Origin: Stenotrophomonas sp. ZAC14D1_NAIMI4_1
GTDB lineage: Bacteria > Pseudomonadota > Gammaproteobacteria > Xanthomonadales > Xanthomonadaceae
Reading direction: 5' to 3'
Assembly: GCF_003086775.1 (NCBI RefSeq)
Contig: NZ_CP026001.1
Span: forward strand, 3,250,407-3,314,406
Length of the DNA: 64,000 bases
Below the pieces are notes generated by a model that was not told the DNA's origin, did not search any database, and was given only the letters and a program-made list of their open reading frames with translations. Shown here in pieces: positions 49,973-59,256 of this stretch (positions are counted from its first letter, which is position 1; every line of letters begins with the position of its first letter). A program made the position numbers and the translations under genes.

Positions 49973-50656
49973 ATGTCGCTCGAAGCCCCCGCCCTGGTCC
50001 CCCGCCCTTCCCTGCAGCGCCTGTTCCTGACCGGCCTGCTGACCCTGTTGCCGATCTGGCTGACCTGGGTCGTGGTGAAGTTTGTCTTCGTGTTGCTGTC
50101 GGGCATTTCCAGCCCGCTGGTGGTGCCGCTGTCCGAGCAGATCGCGACCAGCTTCCCGCACTACCTGGGCTGGGTCCACGCCGAGTGGATCCAGGACACC
50201 ATCGCCCTGCTGGCCACCCTGCTGGTGATCCTGGCGGTGGGCGTGGCCAGCCGTCGCGTGGTCGGCCAGCGCCTGCTGCGCTGGGTCGGCGCCATCATCA
50301 AGCGCATCCCGCTGGCCAGCATCATCTACGACAGCGCCAAGAAGCTGCTGGACATGCTGCAGACCGAACCGGGCAGCACCCAGCGCGTGGTCCTCATCGA
50401 CTTCCCGCACCGTGACATGAAGTCGGTGGGCCTGGTCACCCGGGTCATCAAGGAACAGGGCACCGACCGCGAACTGGCGGCGGTGTACGTACCTACCACG
50501 CCCAACCCGACCTCGGGCTACCTGGAAATCGTGCCGGTGGAACTGCTCACCCCCACCGACTGGACCGTCGACCAGGCGATGAGCTTCATCATTTCCGGCG
50601 GTGCGGTGGCTCCGGCCAGCGTGCCCTTCACCCGCGCCGGCGAACGCCCGGAGTGA
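49973..50656 (+). CDS. DUF502 membrane protein
   Basis: A 227-residue protein with two hydrophobic helices (RLFLTGLLTLLPIWLTWVVVKFVFVLL and IALLATLLVILAVGVA) and a soluble C-terminal domain containing RIPLASIIYDSAKKLLDML and VYVPTTPNPTSGYLEIVPVE, the DUF502 signature. The function is unknown. It overlaps the next gene by 4 bases (GTGA). Confidence 0.88.
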   Translation: MSLEAPALVPRPSLQRLFLTGLLTLLPIWLTWVVVKFVFVLLSGISSPLVVPLSEQIATSFPHYLGWVHAEWIQDTIALLATLLVILAVGVASRRVVGQRLLRWVGAIIKRIPLASIIYDSAKKLLDMLQTEPGSTQRVVLIDFPHRDMKSVGLVTRVIKEQGTDRELAAVYVPTTPNPTSGYLEIVPVELLTPTDWTVDQAMSFIISGGAVAPASVPFTRAGERPE

Positions 50657-51450
50657 GCGGCACGCCCAGCGACGCGCCTTACGCGCGCCCCCTGCAGGAC
50701 CGCGCGGTCCTGCTGTTCATCATCCTGGCCACGTTCTTCTGCGGCAACGCGGTGCTGGCCGAGCTGATCGGGGTGAAGATCTTCGCGCTGGAAGACACGC
50801 TGGGCATCGATGCACTGAACTGGAACCTGTTCGGCCAGACCGGATCGTTGAGCTTCACCGCCGGCACGCTGTTGTGGCCGGTGGTGTTCATCATGACCGA
50901 CACCATCAACGAGTTCTTCGGCAAGCGCGGCGTGCGCTTCATCTCGTGGCTGGCGGTGGTGCTCATCGCCTATGGGTTCCTGTTCGCGTTCGCCGCCATC
51001 TCGCTGGCACCGGCCAGCTGGTGGGTTACGTCGATGGATGCGCACGGCGTGCCGGATTACCAGGCCGCGTTCGCGGCCGTGTTCGGCCAGGGCATGTGGA
51101 CCATCGCAGGTTCGCTGGTGGCCTTCCTGGTGGGCCAGTTGATCGACGTGGCCGTGTTCCATCGCATCCGCCAGGCCACCGGCGAGCGCCACGTGTGGCT
51201 GCGCGCCACCGGTTCGACCGCCGTCTCGCAGCTGGTGGACAGTTTCGTGGTGATCTGGATCGCCTTCGTGCTGGGCCCGCAGAAATGGCCCACCTCGCTG
51301 TTCCTGGCCGTCAGCAGCGTCAACTACGTGTACAAGATGGGCTTTGCCATCGCCCTGATTCCGTTGCTGTACCTGATGCGGCGCGCGATCACACGCTACT
51401 TGGGCGAACCACGCGCCGCGCAGCTGCGCGCTGCCGCTGCGGCTGACTGA
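50653..51450 (+). CDS. Queuosine-precursor transporter (VUT family, YhhQ-like)
   Basis: A 265-residue integral membrane protein of the ECF-like VUT family, which takes up preQ0/preQ1 for queuosine. Conserved: FILATFFCGNAVLAELIGVKIF, WPVVFIMTDTINEFFGKRGVRFISW, and the later DVAVFHRIRQATGERHVWLRATGSTAVSQLVDSFVV. Start GTG overlaps DUF502 (GTGA). Confidence 0.9.
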   Translation: MSGTPSDAPYARPLQDRAVLLFIILATFFCGNAVLAELIGVKIFALEDTLGIDALNWNLFGQTGSLSFTAGTLLWPVVFIMTDTINEFFGKRGVRFISWLAVVLIAYGFLFAFAAISLAPASWWVTSMDAHGVPDYQAAFAAVFGQGMWTIAGSLVAFLVGQLIDVAVFHRIRQATGERHVWLRATGSTAVSQLVDSFVVIWIAFVLGPQKWPTSLFLAVSSVNYVYKMGFAIALIPLLYLMRRAITRYLGEPRAAQLRAAAAAD

Positions 51451-51544
51451 AGCCCCAGCGACGGCAAGCTGACTGCGCGTTCACGCTGGCCGTACGCGCC
51501 CGGATCGTGCAAGCTCCACGGTCTGTGTTCCACGGAAGCTCCTG

Positions 51545-53485
51545 ATGCCGTATCCCACCCGCGCCCTGGCCGCCGCCATCGCCGCGTTGTTCCTGTTCAG
51601 TGCCGTGCCGTCGGCAGAGGCAGCGAAGAAGAAGGCCAGCCGCCCCGCCGCCGCGCAGACCCGGCAGGCCGCCAAGCCGAAGGCCAAGCCCGCGCGCGCC
51701 ACCCCGGCACGCGGCAGCTCCACGCGCCGCGCCGCCACGCGCCCGGTGGCACCGGCCCGCGCCGTGCCCAGGCAGGTGCAGCTGGAGCGCCTGTACGACG
51801 AATACTGGGACGCCTCGATGCGGTTGAACCCGCTGCAGGCCACCTTCCAGGGCGATGCCCGCTACAACGACCAGCTGCCCAACATCCTGTCGGCCGCATG
51901 GCGCCAGCAGTCGCACGATTTCACCACCGAATGGCTGGGCAAGGTCGAGAAGGTCGGCAGTGACGGCCTGCAGGGCCAGGACCTGCTCAGCTACGAAATC
52001 TTCGTGCGCGATGCGCGCGCCTCGCTGGCGGCCGAGCGCTACCCGAGCTGGATGATGCCGATCAGCCAGTACTACAACATCGGCAGCATCATGGCGATCC
52101 TCGGTGCCGGCGCAGGCGCGCAGCCGTTCAACACGGTCAAGGATTACGACACCTGGTCGCGCCGCTCGCTGGGCATCCCCGACCTGTTCAACCAGGCCAT
52201 CGACAACATGCGCCAGGGCATGAAGGCCGGCGTGGTGCAGCCGCGCGACCTGATGGAGAAGGTGCTGCCGCAGCTGGACGTGGTGATCACCCCGACCGCC
52301 GAGGAAAGCATCTTCTGGTCGCCGATCAGGACCATGCCGAGCGACATCCCGGCCGAGGAAAAAGCGCGCATCAGCGCCGAGTACAAGCGCATGATCGAGC
52401 TGCGCATCATGCCGTCCTACCGCGCCCTGCGCGGCTTCATCGCCACCGAATACCTGCCGGCCACCCGCAGCAGCAGCGGCCTGGGCGCCCTGCCCGACGG
52501 CCAGGGCTGGTACGCCAACCTGATCGTGCAGACCACCGCCAGCGACCAGACCGCCGCCCAGCTGCATGCGCTGGGCGAGCAGCGCGTACAGGAACTGAGC
52601 GCGCAGATCGCTGCGGTGATGAAGGACAACAAGCTGCGCGGCTCTCAGGCCAAGCTGCTGAAGAACATGCGCACCGACCGCCAGTTCCAGTACGGCGATG
52701 CCAACGCGCTGATCAATCGCTACCGCCAGCTGCAGCAGCAGGTGGATGCGCGCCTGCCGCAGGTGCTGGACACCCTGCCGAAGGACCGCCTGGAAGTACG
52801 CGCGGTCGAGCCGGACCGTGCACTGACTGCCGCTGCCGCCGCCTACCAGCCCGGCCAGCCGGGACAACCGGGCGTGCTCTACGTCAACACCCGCGACCTG
52901 CCCAGCCGCAAGCGCTGGAGCGTGCCGGTGCAGTACCTGCATGAAGCCATCCCCGGCCACCACGTGCAGCTGGGCCTGCAGCAGGAACTGGCCAAGCTGC
53001 CGCGCTTCCGCCGCCTGGGTGGCGACCTCGCCTTCGTCGAAGGCTGGGGCCTGTATGCCGAAACCCTCGGCGACGATCTGGGCGTCTACACCGATCCCTA
53101 CGACCGTATCGGCTACCTGTACTCGCGCCTGCTGCGCGCGGCCCGCGTGGTGGCCGACACCGGCGTGCACTCGCAGGGCTGGAGCAAGCAGCAGGCAGTG
53201 AACTACCTGCAGAAAGCCGTGGACATGAGCGAGGACGACGCCAGCGCCGAAGTTGAACGGATCATGGCCCAGCCGGGCCAGGCGCTGTCCAACGTGGCGG
53301 GCCTGAGCCGCATCCTGGCCCTGCGTGACAAGGCCCGAGCGCGCCAGGGCGCAGCCTTCGACCTGCGTCGCTTCCACGCCGAAGTACTGAAGGACGGCTC
53401 GATGCCGCTGGACGTGCTGGAGCGCAAGGTGGACCGCTGGCTTGACCAGCCCGCCGCGACGGCACCGGCCACGGCAACGCCATGA
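51545..53485 (+). CDS. DUF885 metallopeptidase-like protein
   Basis: A 646-residue exported protein. A signal peptide (about 1-26) leads into a Lys/Ala-rich linker (28-78) and the DUF885 domain. A zinc-binding HEAIPGHH is in SVPVQYLHEAIPGHHVQLGLQQE, and FVEGWGLYAETLGDDLG follows, as expected (E of the EGWG block is the third ligand). The family resembles M2/M3-type peptidases. It overlaps the next gene by 4 bases (ATGA). Confidence 0.9.
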   Translation: MPYPTRALAAAIAALFLFSAVPSAEAAKKKASRPAAAQTRQAAKPKAKPARATPARGSSTRRAATRPVAPARAVPRQVQLERLYDEYWDASMRLNPLQATFQGDARYNDQLPNILSAAWRQQSHDFTTEWLGKVEKVGSDGLQGQDLLSYEIFVRDARASLAAERYPSWMMPISQYYNIGSIMAILGAGAGAQPFNTVKDYDTWSRRSLGIPDLFNQAIDNMRQGMKAGVVQPRDLMEKVLPQLDVVITPTAEESIFWSPIRTMPSDIPAEEKARISAEYKRMIELRIMPSYRALRGFIATEYLPATRSSSGLGALPDGQGWYANLIVQTTASDQTAAQLHALGEQRVQELSAQIAAVMKDNKLRGSQAKLLKNMRTDRQFQYGDANALINRYRQLQQQVDARLPQVLDTLPKDRLEVRAVEPDRALTAAAAAYQPGQPGQPGVLYVNTRDLPSRKRWSVPVQYLHEAIPGHHVQLGLQQELAKLPRFRRLGGDLAFVEGWGLYAETLGDDLGVYTDPYDRIGYLYSRLLRAARVVADTGVHSQGWSKQQAVNYLQKAVDMSEDDASAEVERIMAQPGQALSNVAGLSRILALRDKARARQGAAFDLRRFHAEVLKDGSMPLDVLERKVDRWLDQPAATAPATATP

Positions 53486-53889
53486 CCCGCGCAGCGACCG
53501 GCGGCCTGCTGGGCATCCACCATGCCGCCGTCATCTGCAGCGATTACGCACGTTCGAAGGATTTCTACGTGCGCATCCTCGGCCTGCGCGTGCTGGCCGA
53601 GAACCACCGTGCCGCGCGCGATTCGTGGAAGCTGGACCTGTCCCTGCCCGACGGCGGCCAGCTGGAGCTGTTCTCCTTCCCGGCGCCACCGCCCCGGCCC
53701 AGCCGGCCCGAGGCCCAGGGCCTGCGCCACCTGGCCTTCCGGGTGGCTGCGCTGGAACCGTTCATCCAGCGCCTGGCCGAGCATGGCGTAGCCTGCGAAC
53801 CGATCCGCGTGGACGAGTACACCGGCGCCCGCTTCACCTTCTTCGCCGACCCCGACGACCTGCCGCTGGAGTTGTACGAAGTCGGTTGA
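53482..53889 (+). CDS. VOC-family (glyoxalase-like) protein
   Basis: A 135-residue single-domain metalloenzyme fold of the SMU1112c/YaeR type. It opens LLGIHHAAVICSDYARSKDFYVRILGLRVLAENHRAARDSWKLDL and ends FFADPDDLPLELYE; the metal-binding His near the start and Glu at the end are visible. The reaction is not known. The ATGA overlap couples it to the DUF885 gene, but the link may be only transcriptional. Confidence 0.9.
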   Translation: MTRAATGGLLGIHHAAVICSDYARSKDFYVRILGLRVLAENHRAARDSWKLDLSLPDGGQLELFSFPAPPPRPSRPEAQGLRHLAFRVAALEPFIQRLAEHGVACEPIRVDEYTGARFTFFADPDDLPLELYEVG

Positions 53890-53898
53890 TCCGCCCCC

Positions 53899-54226
53899 GT
53901 GCCGACCAACGGTCGGCACCCACCATCAGCTGCGTGAATCGGCACCCACCATCAGCCGCGTGAACCTGTCGAAGGCGGGGCACTGTGGGTTTGCGGGGTG
54001 TGAGCCGCATGGATGCGGCGACCAAGCCCCCATGGGTGAGGGCGCTTTGCTTGCGAAGCACTGCTTCGCAAGCGCCCGAACGCACAGCCGCCAGCGGCTG
54101 GGCCGGACCCCGGAGGGGGGTTTACGGCGTCCCCGCAAACCCACAGTGCCCCGCCATCCCTCGGAATGCCGCTCTGGCTCTGGCCTTTGACGTTGATTGC
54201 AGCAGGTGCAGGGCTGCAAGCCCTGC
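53899..54226 (+). repeat. Composite inverted-repeat element, copy 3, with an 80-base insertion
   Basis: Same parts and order as copy 2: A-type hairpin (53899-53919), CACCCACCATCAGC spacer, GTGAACCTGTCGA, left arm 53974-53998, core 53999-54130, right arm 54131-54155 (perfect 25-bp complement), GCTCTGGCTCTGGC, TTGACGTTG, and GCAGGGCT-GCA-AGCCCTGC (54208-54226). The core is 132 bases because about 80 bases entered after CCCCCATGG; the insertion contains its own 11-bp hairpin (54049-54059 with 54063-54073). The span explains most of the 424-base gene-free gap. Confidence 0.85.
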
Positions 54227-54313
54227 AAAGCCCCCCCTTCCCCATACCCCGCCGAATGGGTATACAGTCGCCCTGTACCGGCAACGTGCCGGAATGAACC
54301 CTGGGAGGGGACC

Positions 54314-54763
54314 ATGCGCAAGACCTTCAAGACCCTGTTGCTGGCACTGCCGCTGTGCCTGGCCGCCCTGTCGGCCCAGGCCGCCGACAGCGCCGCCGGC
54401 CGCTGGAAGACCATCGACGACAAGACCGGCAAGGTGAAGTCGATCGTGGAGATCAGCCAGGCCGCCAACGGCGGACTGAGTGGCAAGGTGGTCGAGATCC
54501 TGCAGTCCGACAAGGGTCCCAACCCCGTCTGCGACGGCTGCGAAGGCGCCAACAAGAACAAGCCGGTCAAGGGCATGACCATCCTGTGGAACCTGTCGCA
54601 GGACAAGGGCAGCCACAGCAAGTGGTCCGGCGGCACCATCCTCGACCCGGCCAACGGCAAGACCTACAAGTCCAAGCTGGAGCTGCAGCCGGGCGGCGGC
54701 AAGCTGGACGTGTCCGGCTGCATCGCCTTCATCTGCCGCACCCAGACCTGGGTCCGCGAGTAA
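54314..54763 (+). CDS. DUF2147 secreted protein
   Basis: A 149-residue exported protein with a signal peptide (1-23, ending SAQA). DUF2147 domain: GRWKTIDDKTGKVKSIVEI, then GKVVEILQ, PVCDGCEGANKNKPVKGMTILWNL, ILDPANGKTYKSKLEL and SGCIAFICRTQTW. Four cysteines may form two disulfides. The family is periplasmic with no known reaction, sometimes linked to polyhydroxyalkanoate or membrane processes. GGGAGGGG precedes the ATG. Confidence 0.9.
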   Translation: MRKTFKTLLLALPLCLAALSAQAADSAAGRWKTIDDKTGKVKSIVEISQAANGGLSGKVVEILQSDKGPNPVCDGCEGANKNKPVKGMTILWNLSQDKGSHSKWSGGTILDPANGKTYKSKLELQPGGGKLDVSGCIAFICRTQTWVRE

Positions 54764-54865
54764 GCCCCCCGGCCCGCGCAGCACCCCCGTGACCCGGCCC
54801 CGGCCGGGTCACCTCGTTGCAGGCATGCGATACTCTGCGGTTCCCCTCGGCTGCACCCCGCGACC

Positions 54866-56947
54866 ATGACCCGTACCGCGCTCGTCACCACCGCCCTGCC
54901 CTACGCCAACGGCCCCCTGCACCTGGGCCATCTGGTCGGCTACATCCAGGCTGACATCTGGGTGCGCGCGCGGCGAATGAGCGGCGGCAAGGCCTGGTTC
55001 GTGTGCGCCGACGATACCCACGGCACGCCCATCATGCTGGCCGCGGAAAAGGCCGGGGTCACCCCGGAAGCCTTCATCGCCAACATCCAGGCCGGCCATG
55101 AGCGCGATTTCGCCGCCTTCGGCGTGGCCTTCGACCACTACGACTCGACCAACTCGGCGGCCAACAAGGCGCTGACCGAGCAGTTCTACCTGAAGCTGGA
55201 AGCGGCCGGCCACATCAGCCGCCGTTCGGTCGCGCAGTTCTACGACCCGGCCAAGGGCATGTTCCTGCCCGACCGCTACATCAAGGGCATCTGCCCGAAC
55301 TGCGGCAGCGCCGACCAGTACGGCGACAACTGCGAAGTCTGCGGCGCCACCTACAACCCGACCGACCTGAAGGATCCGAAGTCGGTGATCTCCGGCGCCA
55401 CACCGGAAATCCGCGATTCGGAACACTTCTTCTTCGAGGTCGGCCGTTTCGAAGGCTTCCTGCGCAGCTGGCTGGCCGGCGATGTCGCCCTGCCCGGCGT
55501 GAAGGCCAAGCTGATGGAATGGCTGGACGCCGAAGGTGGCCTGCGCGCGTGGGACATCTCGCGCGATGCGCCGTACTTCGGCTTCGAGATCCCCGGCCAG
55601 CCGGGCAAGTACTTCTACGTCTGGCTGGATGCGCCGATCGGCTACCTGTCCAGCTTCCAGACCCTGTGCGGCACGCTCGGCGAAGACTTCGAATCGCACC
55701 TGCGCGAAGGCACCAGCACCGAACTGCACCACTTCATCGGCAAGGACATCGTCAACTTCCACGGCCTGTTCTGGCCGGCGGTGCTGAACGGTACCGGCCA
55801 CCGCGCGCCCACCCGCCTGCACGTCAACGGCTACCTGATGGTCGATGGCGCGAAGATGAGCAAGTCGCGCGGCACCTTCGTGATGGCGCGCACCTTCCTC
55901 GACGCCGGCCTGGAACCGGAAGCCCTGCGTTACTACTACGCGGCCAAGACCAGCGGCGGCGTGGACGACCTCGACCTGAACCTGGGTGACTTCGTCGCAC
56001 GCGTGAACGCCGACCTGGTCGGCAAGTTCGTCAACCTGGCCAGCCGCTGCGCCGGCTTCATCAGCAAGCGCTTCGATGGCCTGCTGGCCGCGCAGCTGCC
56101 CGATGCGGCGCAGTACCAGCGCTTCGTCGATGGCCTGGCGCCGATCCGTGAAGCCTACGAGCGCAACGACCCGGCTGCCGCCATCCGGCTCACCATGACC
56201 CTGGCCGACGAAGCCAACCGCTACATCGACGAGGTCAAGCCGTGGGTCATCGCCAAGCAGGAAGGCGCCGACGCGCAGCTGCAGGCGGTGTGCAGCCAGG
56301 GCCTGAACCTGTTCCGCGTGCTGGTCACCGCCCTGAAGCCGGTGCTGCCGGCCACCGCCGCGCAGGCCGAGGCCTTCCTGGCCGCGCCGGTGAACGACTG
56401 GACCGCACTGGCACAGCCGCTGCTGGGCCACCGCATCGCCGAGTACACCCCGCTGTTCACCCGTATCGACCCGAAGAAGATTGACGCCATGATCGACGCC
56501 TCCAAGGACACCCTGCAGCCGGCCGCCGCTGCCGCCCCCGCCGCCAGGACCGAAGCCGTGAAGCCGGCTGCCCCGGCCCCGGCCAAGGACGACGCGAAGA
56601 GCGCCGACGCACCGGCCTACATCGGCATCGATGATTTCGCCAAGCTCGACCTGCGCATCGGCAAGGTGCTGGTGTGTGAGTTCGTGGAAGGTTCGGACAA
56701 GCTGCTGCGCTTCGAACTGGATGCCGGCGAGCTGGGCAAGCGCCAGATCTTCTCCGGCATCCGCGGCAGCTACGGCGAGCCCGAAGCGCTGGTCGGCCGC
56801 AGCGTGGTGTTCATCGCCAACCTGGCCCCGCGCAAGATGCGCTTCGGCCTGAGCGAAGGCATGATCCTGTCGGCCGGTTTCGACGGCGGCGCGCTGGCGC
56901 TGCTGGACGCAGACAGCGGCGCGCAGCCGGGCATGCCGGTCCGCTGA
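54866..56947 (+). CDS. metG: Methionyl-tRNA synthetase
   Basis: A 693-residue class Ia synthetase. PYANGPLHLGHL (HIGH-type), the zinc knuckles CPNCGSADQYGDNCEVCG, and KMSKSRGTF are visible. A C-terminal EMAP/Trbp111-type tRNA-binding domain starts after an Ala/Pro linker (DFAKLDLRIGKVLVCEFVEGSDKLLRFELDAGELGKRQIFSGI), so it is the dimeric, long form. It charges initiator and elongator tRNA-Met. Confidence 0.97.
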   Translation: MTRTALVTTALPYANGPLHLGHLVGYIQADIWVRARRMSGGKAWFVCADDTHGTPIMLAAEKAGVTPEAFIANIQAGHERDFAAFGVAFDHYDSTNSAANKALTEQFYLKLEAAGHISRRSVAQFYDPAKGMFLPDRYIKGICPNCGSADQYGDNCEVCGATYNPTDLKDPKSVISGATPEIRDSEHFFFEVGRFEGFLRSWLAGDVALPGVKAKLMEWLDAEGGLRAWDISRDAPYFGFEIPGQPGKYFYVWLDAPIGYLSSFQTLCGTLGEDFESHLREGTSTELHHFIGKDIVNFHGLFWPAVLNGTGHRAPTRLHVNGYLMVDGAKMSKSRGTFVMARTFLDAGLEPEALRYYYAAKTSGGVDDLDLNLGDFVARVNADLVGKFVNLASRCAGFISKRFDGLLAAQLPDAAQYQRFVDGLAPIREAYERNDPAAAIRLTMTLADEANRYIDEVKPWVIAKQEGADAQLQAVCSQGLNLFRVLVTALKPVLPATAAQAEAFLAAPVNDWTALAQPLLGHRIAEYTPLFTRIDPKKIDAMIDASKDTLQPAAAAAPAARTEAVKPAAPAPAKDDAKSADAPAYIGIDDFAKLDLRIGKVLVCEFVEGSDKLLRFELDAGELGKRQIFSGIRGSYGEPEALVGRSVVFIANLAPRKMRFGLSEGMILSAGFDGGALALLDADSGAQPGMPVR

Positions 56948-57007
56948 TGCCCTGCGGGCGCGGCCCTCGCCGCGCCCTCCACGCAGACCGCCCCGGAAGG
57001 CACCGCC

Positions 57008-57613
57008 ATGGGAGTGAGCAGGATGGAACTGGCGCTGTTCGATTTCGACCACACCGTCACCACCTGCGATACCTATGGCCGCTTCCTGCGCCGCGTGGCC
57101 ACGCCGGAACAACTGGCGCGCGCGTGGTGGAAGGTCGGTCCGTGGCTGCTGGCCTACCGCCTGCGCATCATTTCCGCCGAGCGCATCCGCGCCCGCGTCA
57201 CCCGCCTCACCTTCAGCGAACGCCACGCCGATGACATCGCAACGCTCGCGGCAGGTTTTGCCCGCGAGGTGCTGCCCGAGGTGGTACGCCCGGAGATGCT
57301 GGAACAGATCCGCTGGCACAAGGAACAGCAGCACACCGTGGTGATCGTGTCCGGCTCGCTGGACCTGTACCTGAAGCCGTGGTGCGAGCAGCTGGGCCTG
57401 CAGCTGATCTGCAACCGGCTGGAAAGCCAGGACGGCCGCCTGACCGGGCGCTATGCCGGCGGTGACTGCGGCCCGCGCAAGGTCGAGCACATCCGTCGCC
57501 AGTTCGACCTGTCGCGCTACCTGCGCATCCACGCCTACGGCGACAGCTACGAAGACCGCCCGATGCTGGCCCTCGCCCACGAGCGCTGGTACCGCGGCAG
57601 ACCCCTGAAGTGA
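57008..57613 (+). CDS. HAD-IB family phosphatase
   Basis: A 201-residue SerB-like hydrolase. Motif I is [11 protein letters not shown], motif II VIVSGS, and the last Asp lies in [16 protein letters not shown] members remove phosphate from phosphoserine or lipid-linked phosphate. An alternative start is ATG 57023 ([11 protein letters not shown]). It lies in a forward run: metG, this gene, rnfB. Confidence 0.88.
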   Translation: MGVSRMELALFDFDHTVTTCDTYGRFLRRVATPEQLARAWWKVGPWLLAYRLRIISAERIRARVTRLTFSERHADDIATLAAGFAREVLPEVVRPEMLEQIRWHKEQQHTVVIVSGSLDLYLKPWCEQLGLQLICNRLESQDGRLTGRYAGGDCGPRKVEHIRRQFDLSRYLRIHAYGDSYEDRPMLALAHERWYRGRPLK

Positions 57614-57638
57614 TTCCAACGCGCAGCCTTCGCCACGC

Positions 57639-58052
57639 ATGAGCCTGATCCCGCCCCTGACCGAACGCCTGGACCGCTTGCTGCCGCAGACCCAATGCGG
57701 GCAATGCGGCTATGACGGCTGCCGCCCGTATGCACAGGCGATGGCGCGCGGCGACGTGGGCGTGGACCGCTGCCCGCCCGGTGGTGATGCCGGCGCACGC
57801 GCACTGGCCCAGGTGCTGGGCGTGCCCGCCGTGCCGTTCGACCGCACGCGCGGCACGCACAAGGCGCCGCAGGTCGCGCTGATCGTCGAAGCCGACTGCA
57901 TCGGCTGCACCAAGTGCATCCAGGCCTGCCCGGTGGATGCCATCGTCGGCGGCGCCAAGTACATGCACACGGTGATTGCCGACCTGTGCACCGGCTGCGA
58001 GCTGTGCATTCCGCCGTGCCCGGTGGACTGCATCGATCTGGTGCCGGTGTAG
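57639..58052 (+). CDS. RnfB-like ferredoxin, no membrane anchor
   Basis: A 137-residue iron-sulfur protein. A 4Fe-4S domain like that of RnfB has Cys20, Cys23, Cys28 and Cys45 ([12 protein letters not shown]); a double 4Fe-4S ferredoxin follows ([12 protein letters not shown] and [12 protein letters not shown]). E. coli RnfB is near 190 residues with an N-terminal membrane helix; this one begins [17 protein letters not shown] without a helix, and no other rnf gene is in the window. It may act as a soluble electron carrier. Confidence 0.9.
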   Translation: MSLIPPLTERLDRLLPQTQCGQCGYDGCRPYAQAMARGDVGVDRCPPGGDAGARALAQVLGVPAVPFDRTRGTHKAPQVALIVEADCIGCTKCIQACPVDAIVGGAKYMHTVIADLCTGCELCIPPCPVDCIDLVPV

Positions 58053-58212
58053 CGGGCGGCTCAACCCTCGTCGCAATCGCCCTCTGCTGCGCGGTCCACG
58101 CCCTCAGAGAAAGAGATGCGCCTCCCAGATTGATACACCGACTGCGACAGATGCGACACCGCGCTGCCGCAAGCGCAGTGGCATGCAAGACTCCCGCACA
58201 CGTCCTGAAACG

Positions 58213-58238
58213 GGCCACCCGAGCAGGTGGCCGTTTTT
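58213..58238 (+). terminator. Rho-independent terminator after rnfB-like gene
   Basis: A 7-bp stem, GGCCACC (58213-58219) and GGTGGCC (58226-58232), with GTTTTT immediately after. Some 160 bases separate it from the stop codon; they show no gene. Confidence 0.8.
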
Positions 58239-58302
58239 CAAGCCACGTTCCGCCCGCCACCTTGCCGCGGCGGCAACCGATTGCCCTGAACGGAGCTGTG
58301 CC

Positions 58303-58659
58303 ATGACCCCTTCGGACCTATCCGGCGCCTGCGCCAGCGACGCCACCGATGCCGCGGACGAGATCCAATGCGATCCCGCCAGGTTGATGGCCCTGCTGCA
58401 GAAGATCAGTGCAGGTGCCCCCGCCGGTGGATTCCTGTGGCCGGAAGGCTGCTTCCTGTCCGGCGGCCACGTGGGCCTGACCGAGGCCGACCGCATTCTG
58501 GCCGGCCTGCGCGTGGTGCAGGAAGTCGTGCTTGCCGCCGAACGCAGCCGCAGTCATGACGACGCCGACGACTACGTTGGCGACCGCTTCATGGCAAGCC
58601 TGATGCAGGCGTGCATCGCGCTCTCGGCACATGCCGCCAGCAGGATCCATTCGCAGTAA
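58303..58659 (+). CDS. Small protein of unknown function
   Basis: A 118-residue soluble, acidic, helical protein without a signal peptide. The middle part reads GGFLWPEGCFLSGGHVGLTEADRILAGLRVVQEVVLAAERS. I do not recognise a family with confidence; the pattern is a little like the small XAC0095-type proteins of xanthomonads. GGAGCTGTGCC precedes the ATG. It is 64 bases past a terminator, so it probably has its own promoter. Confidence 0.6.
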   Translation: MTPSDLSGACASDATDAADEIQCDPARLMALLQKISAGAPAGGFLWPEGCFLSGGHVGLTEADRILAGLRVVQEVVLAAERSRSHDDADDYVGDRFMASLMQACIALSAHAASRIHSQ

Positions 58660-58716
58660 CTGCAGCGGGGCAAGAGCCCTCTCCGCGGGAGAGGGATCAG
58701 ACCCCGGCTCACGGAA

Positions 58717-59064
58717 TTACGGCACGGCCGCCGTGATCACGATCTCCACCTTCCACTCCGCATGCGCCAGCTTCGCTTCAAACGTCGCACGCGCCGGGGT
58801 CGCACCTTCAACCACCCACTCGTCCCACGCCTTGTTCATGCCGTCGAAATCGGCAATGTCGGCCAGGAACACTTCCGCGCGCAGCACGTGCTGGCGATCA
58901 CTGGCCACCAGCGCCAGCAGCTTGTCGATCTCCGCCAGTACCTGCCGGGTCTGCCCGGTGATGTCCTGGCTGGTGTCTTCCGGAATCTGGCCGGAAAGGT
59001 AGGCGACCTTGTTGTGCACGGTCATCTCGGACATGCGCGGTCCGATGTCGTAACGCTCCATCAT
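58717..59064 (-). CDS. RidA-family enamine/imine deaminase
   Basis: A 115-residue YjgF/YER057c/UK114 trimeric protein. VAYLSGQIPEDTSQDITGQTRQVLAEIDKLL and PARATFEAKLAHAEWKVEIVITA hold the substrate-binding Arg and the C-terminal Glu region of RidA. The family hydrolyses reactive imines or enamines. AGGAGCC precedes the ATG at 59064; the upstream frame is antisense to nothing known. Confidence 0.92.
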   Translation of the reverse strand: MMERYDIGPRMSEMTVHNKVAYLSGQIPEDTSQDITGQTRQVLAEIDKLLALVASDRQHVLRAEVFLADIADFDGMNKAWDEWVVEGATPARATFEAKLAHAEWKVEIVITAAVP

Positions 59065-59256
59065 GGGCGTGGCTCCTGCGGGTGGACAGGCCTTCATTCT
59101 CACCCAGCCGGGGCCGGAAGTGTGTACCCGGCGCGGCCGCTCGTTGCCGCCAATCGCCGCACAGTGCCGGTGCTGGTCAAACGCGATCGACAGGCGCACG
59201 ATGCGCCACGTTCACGTTGACACCACCCTCGCCCCCGCTGACGCACCCTTGCGCCG

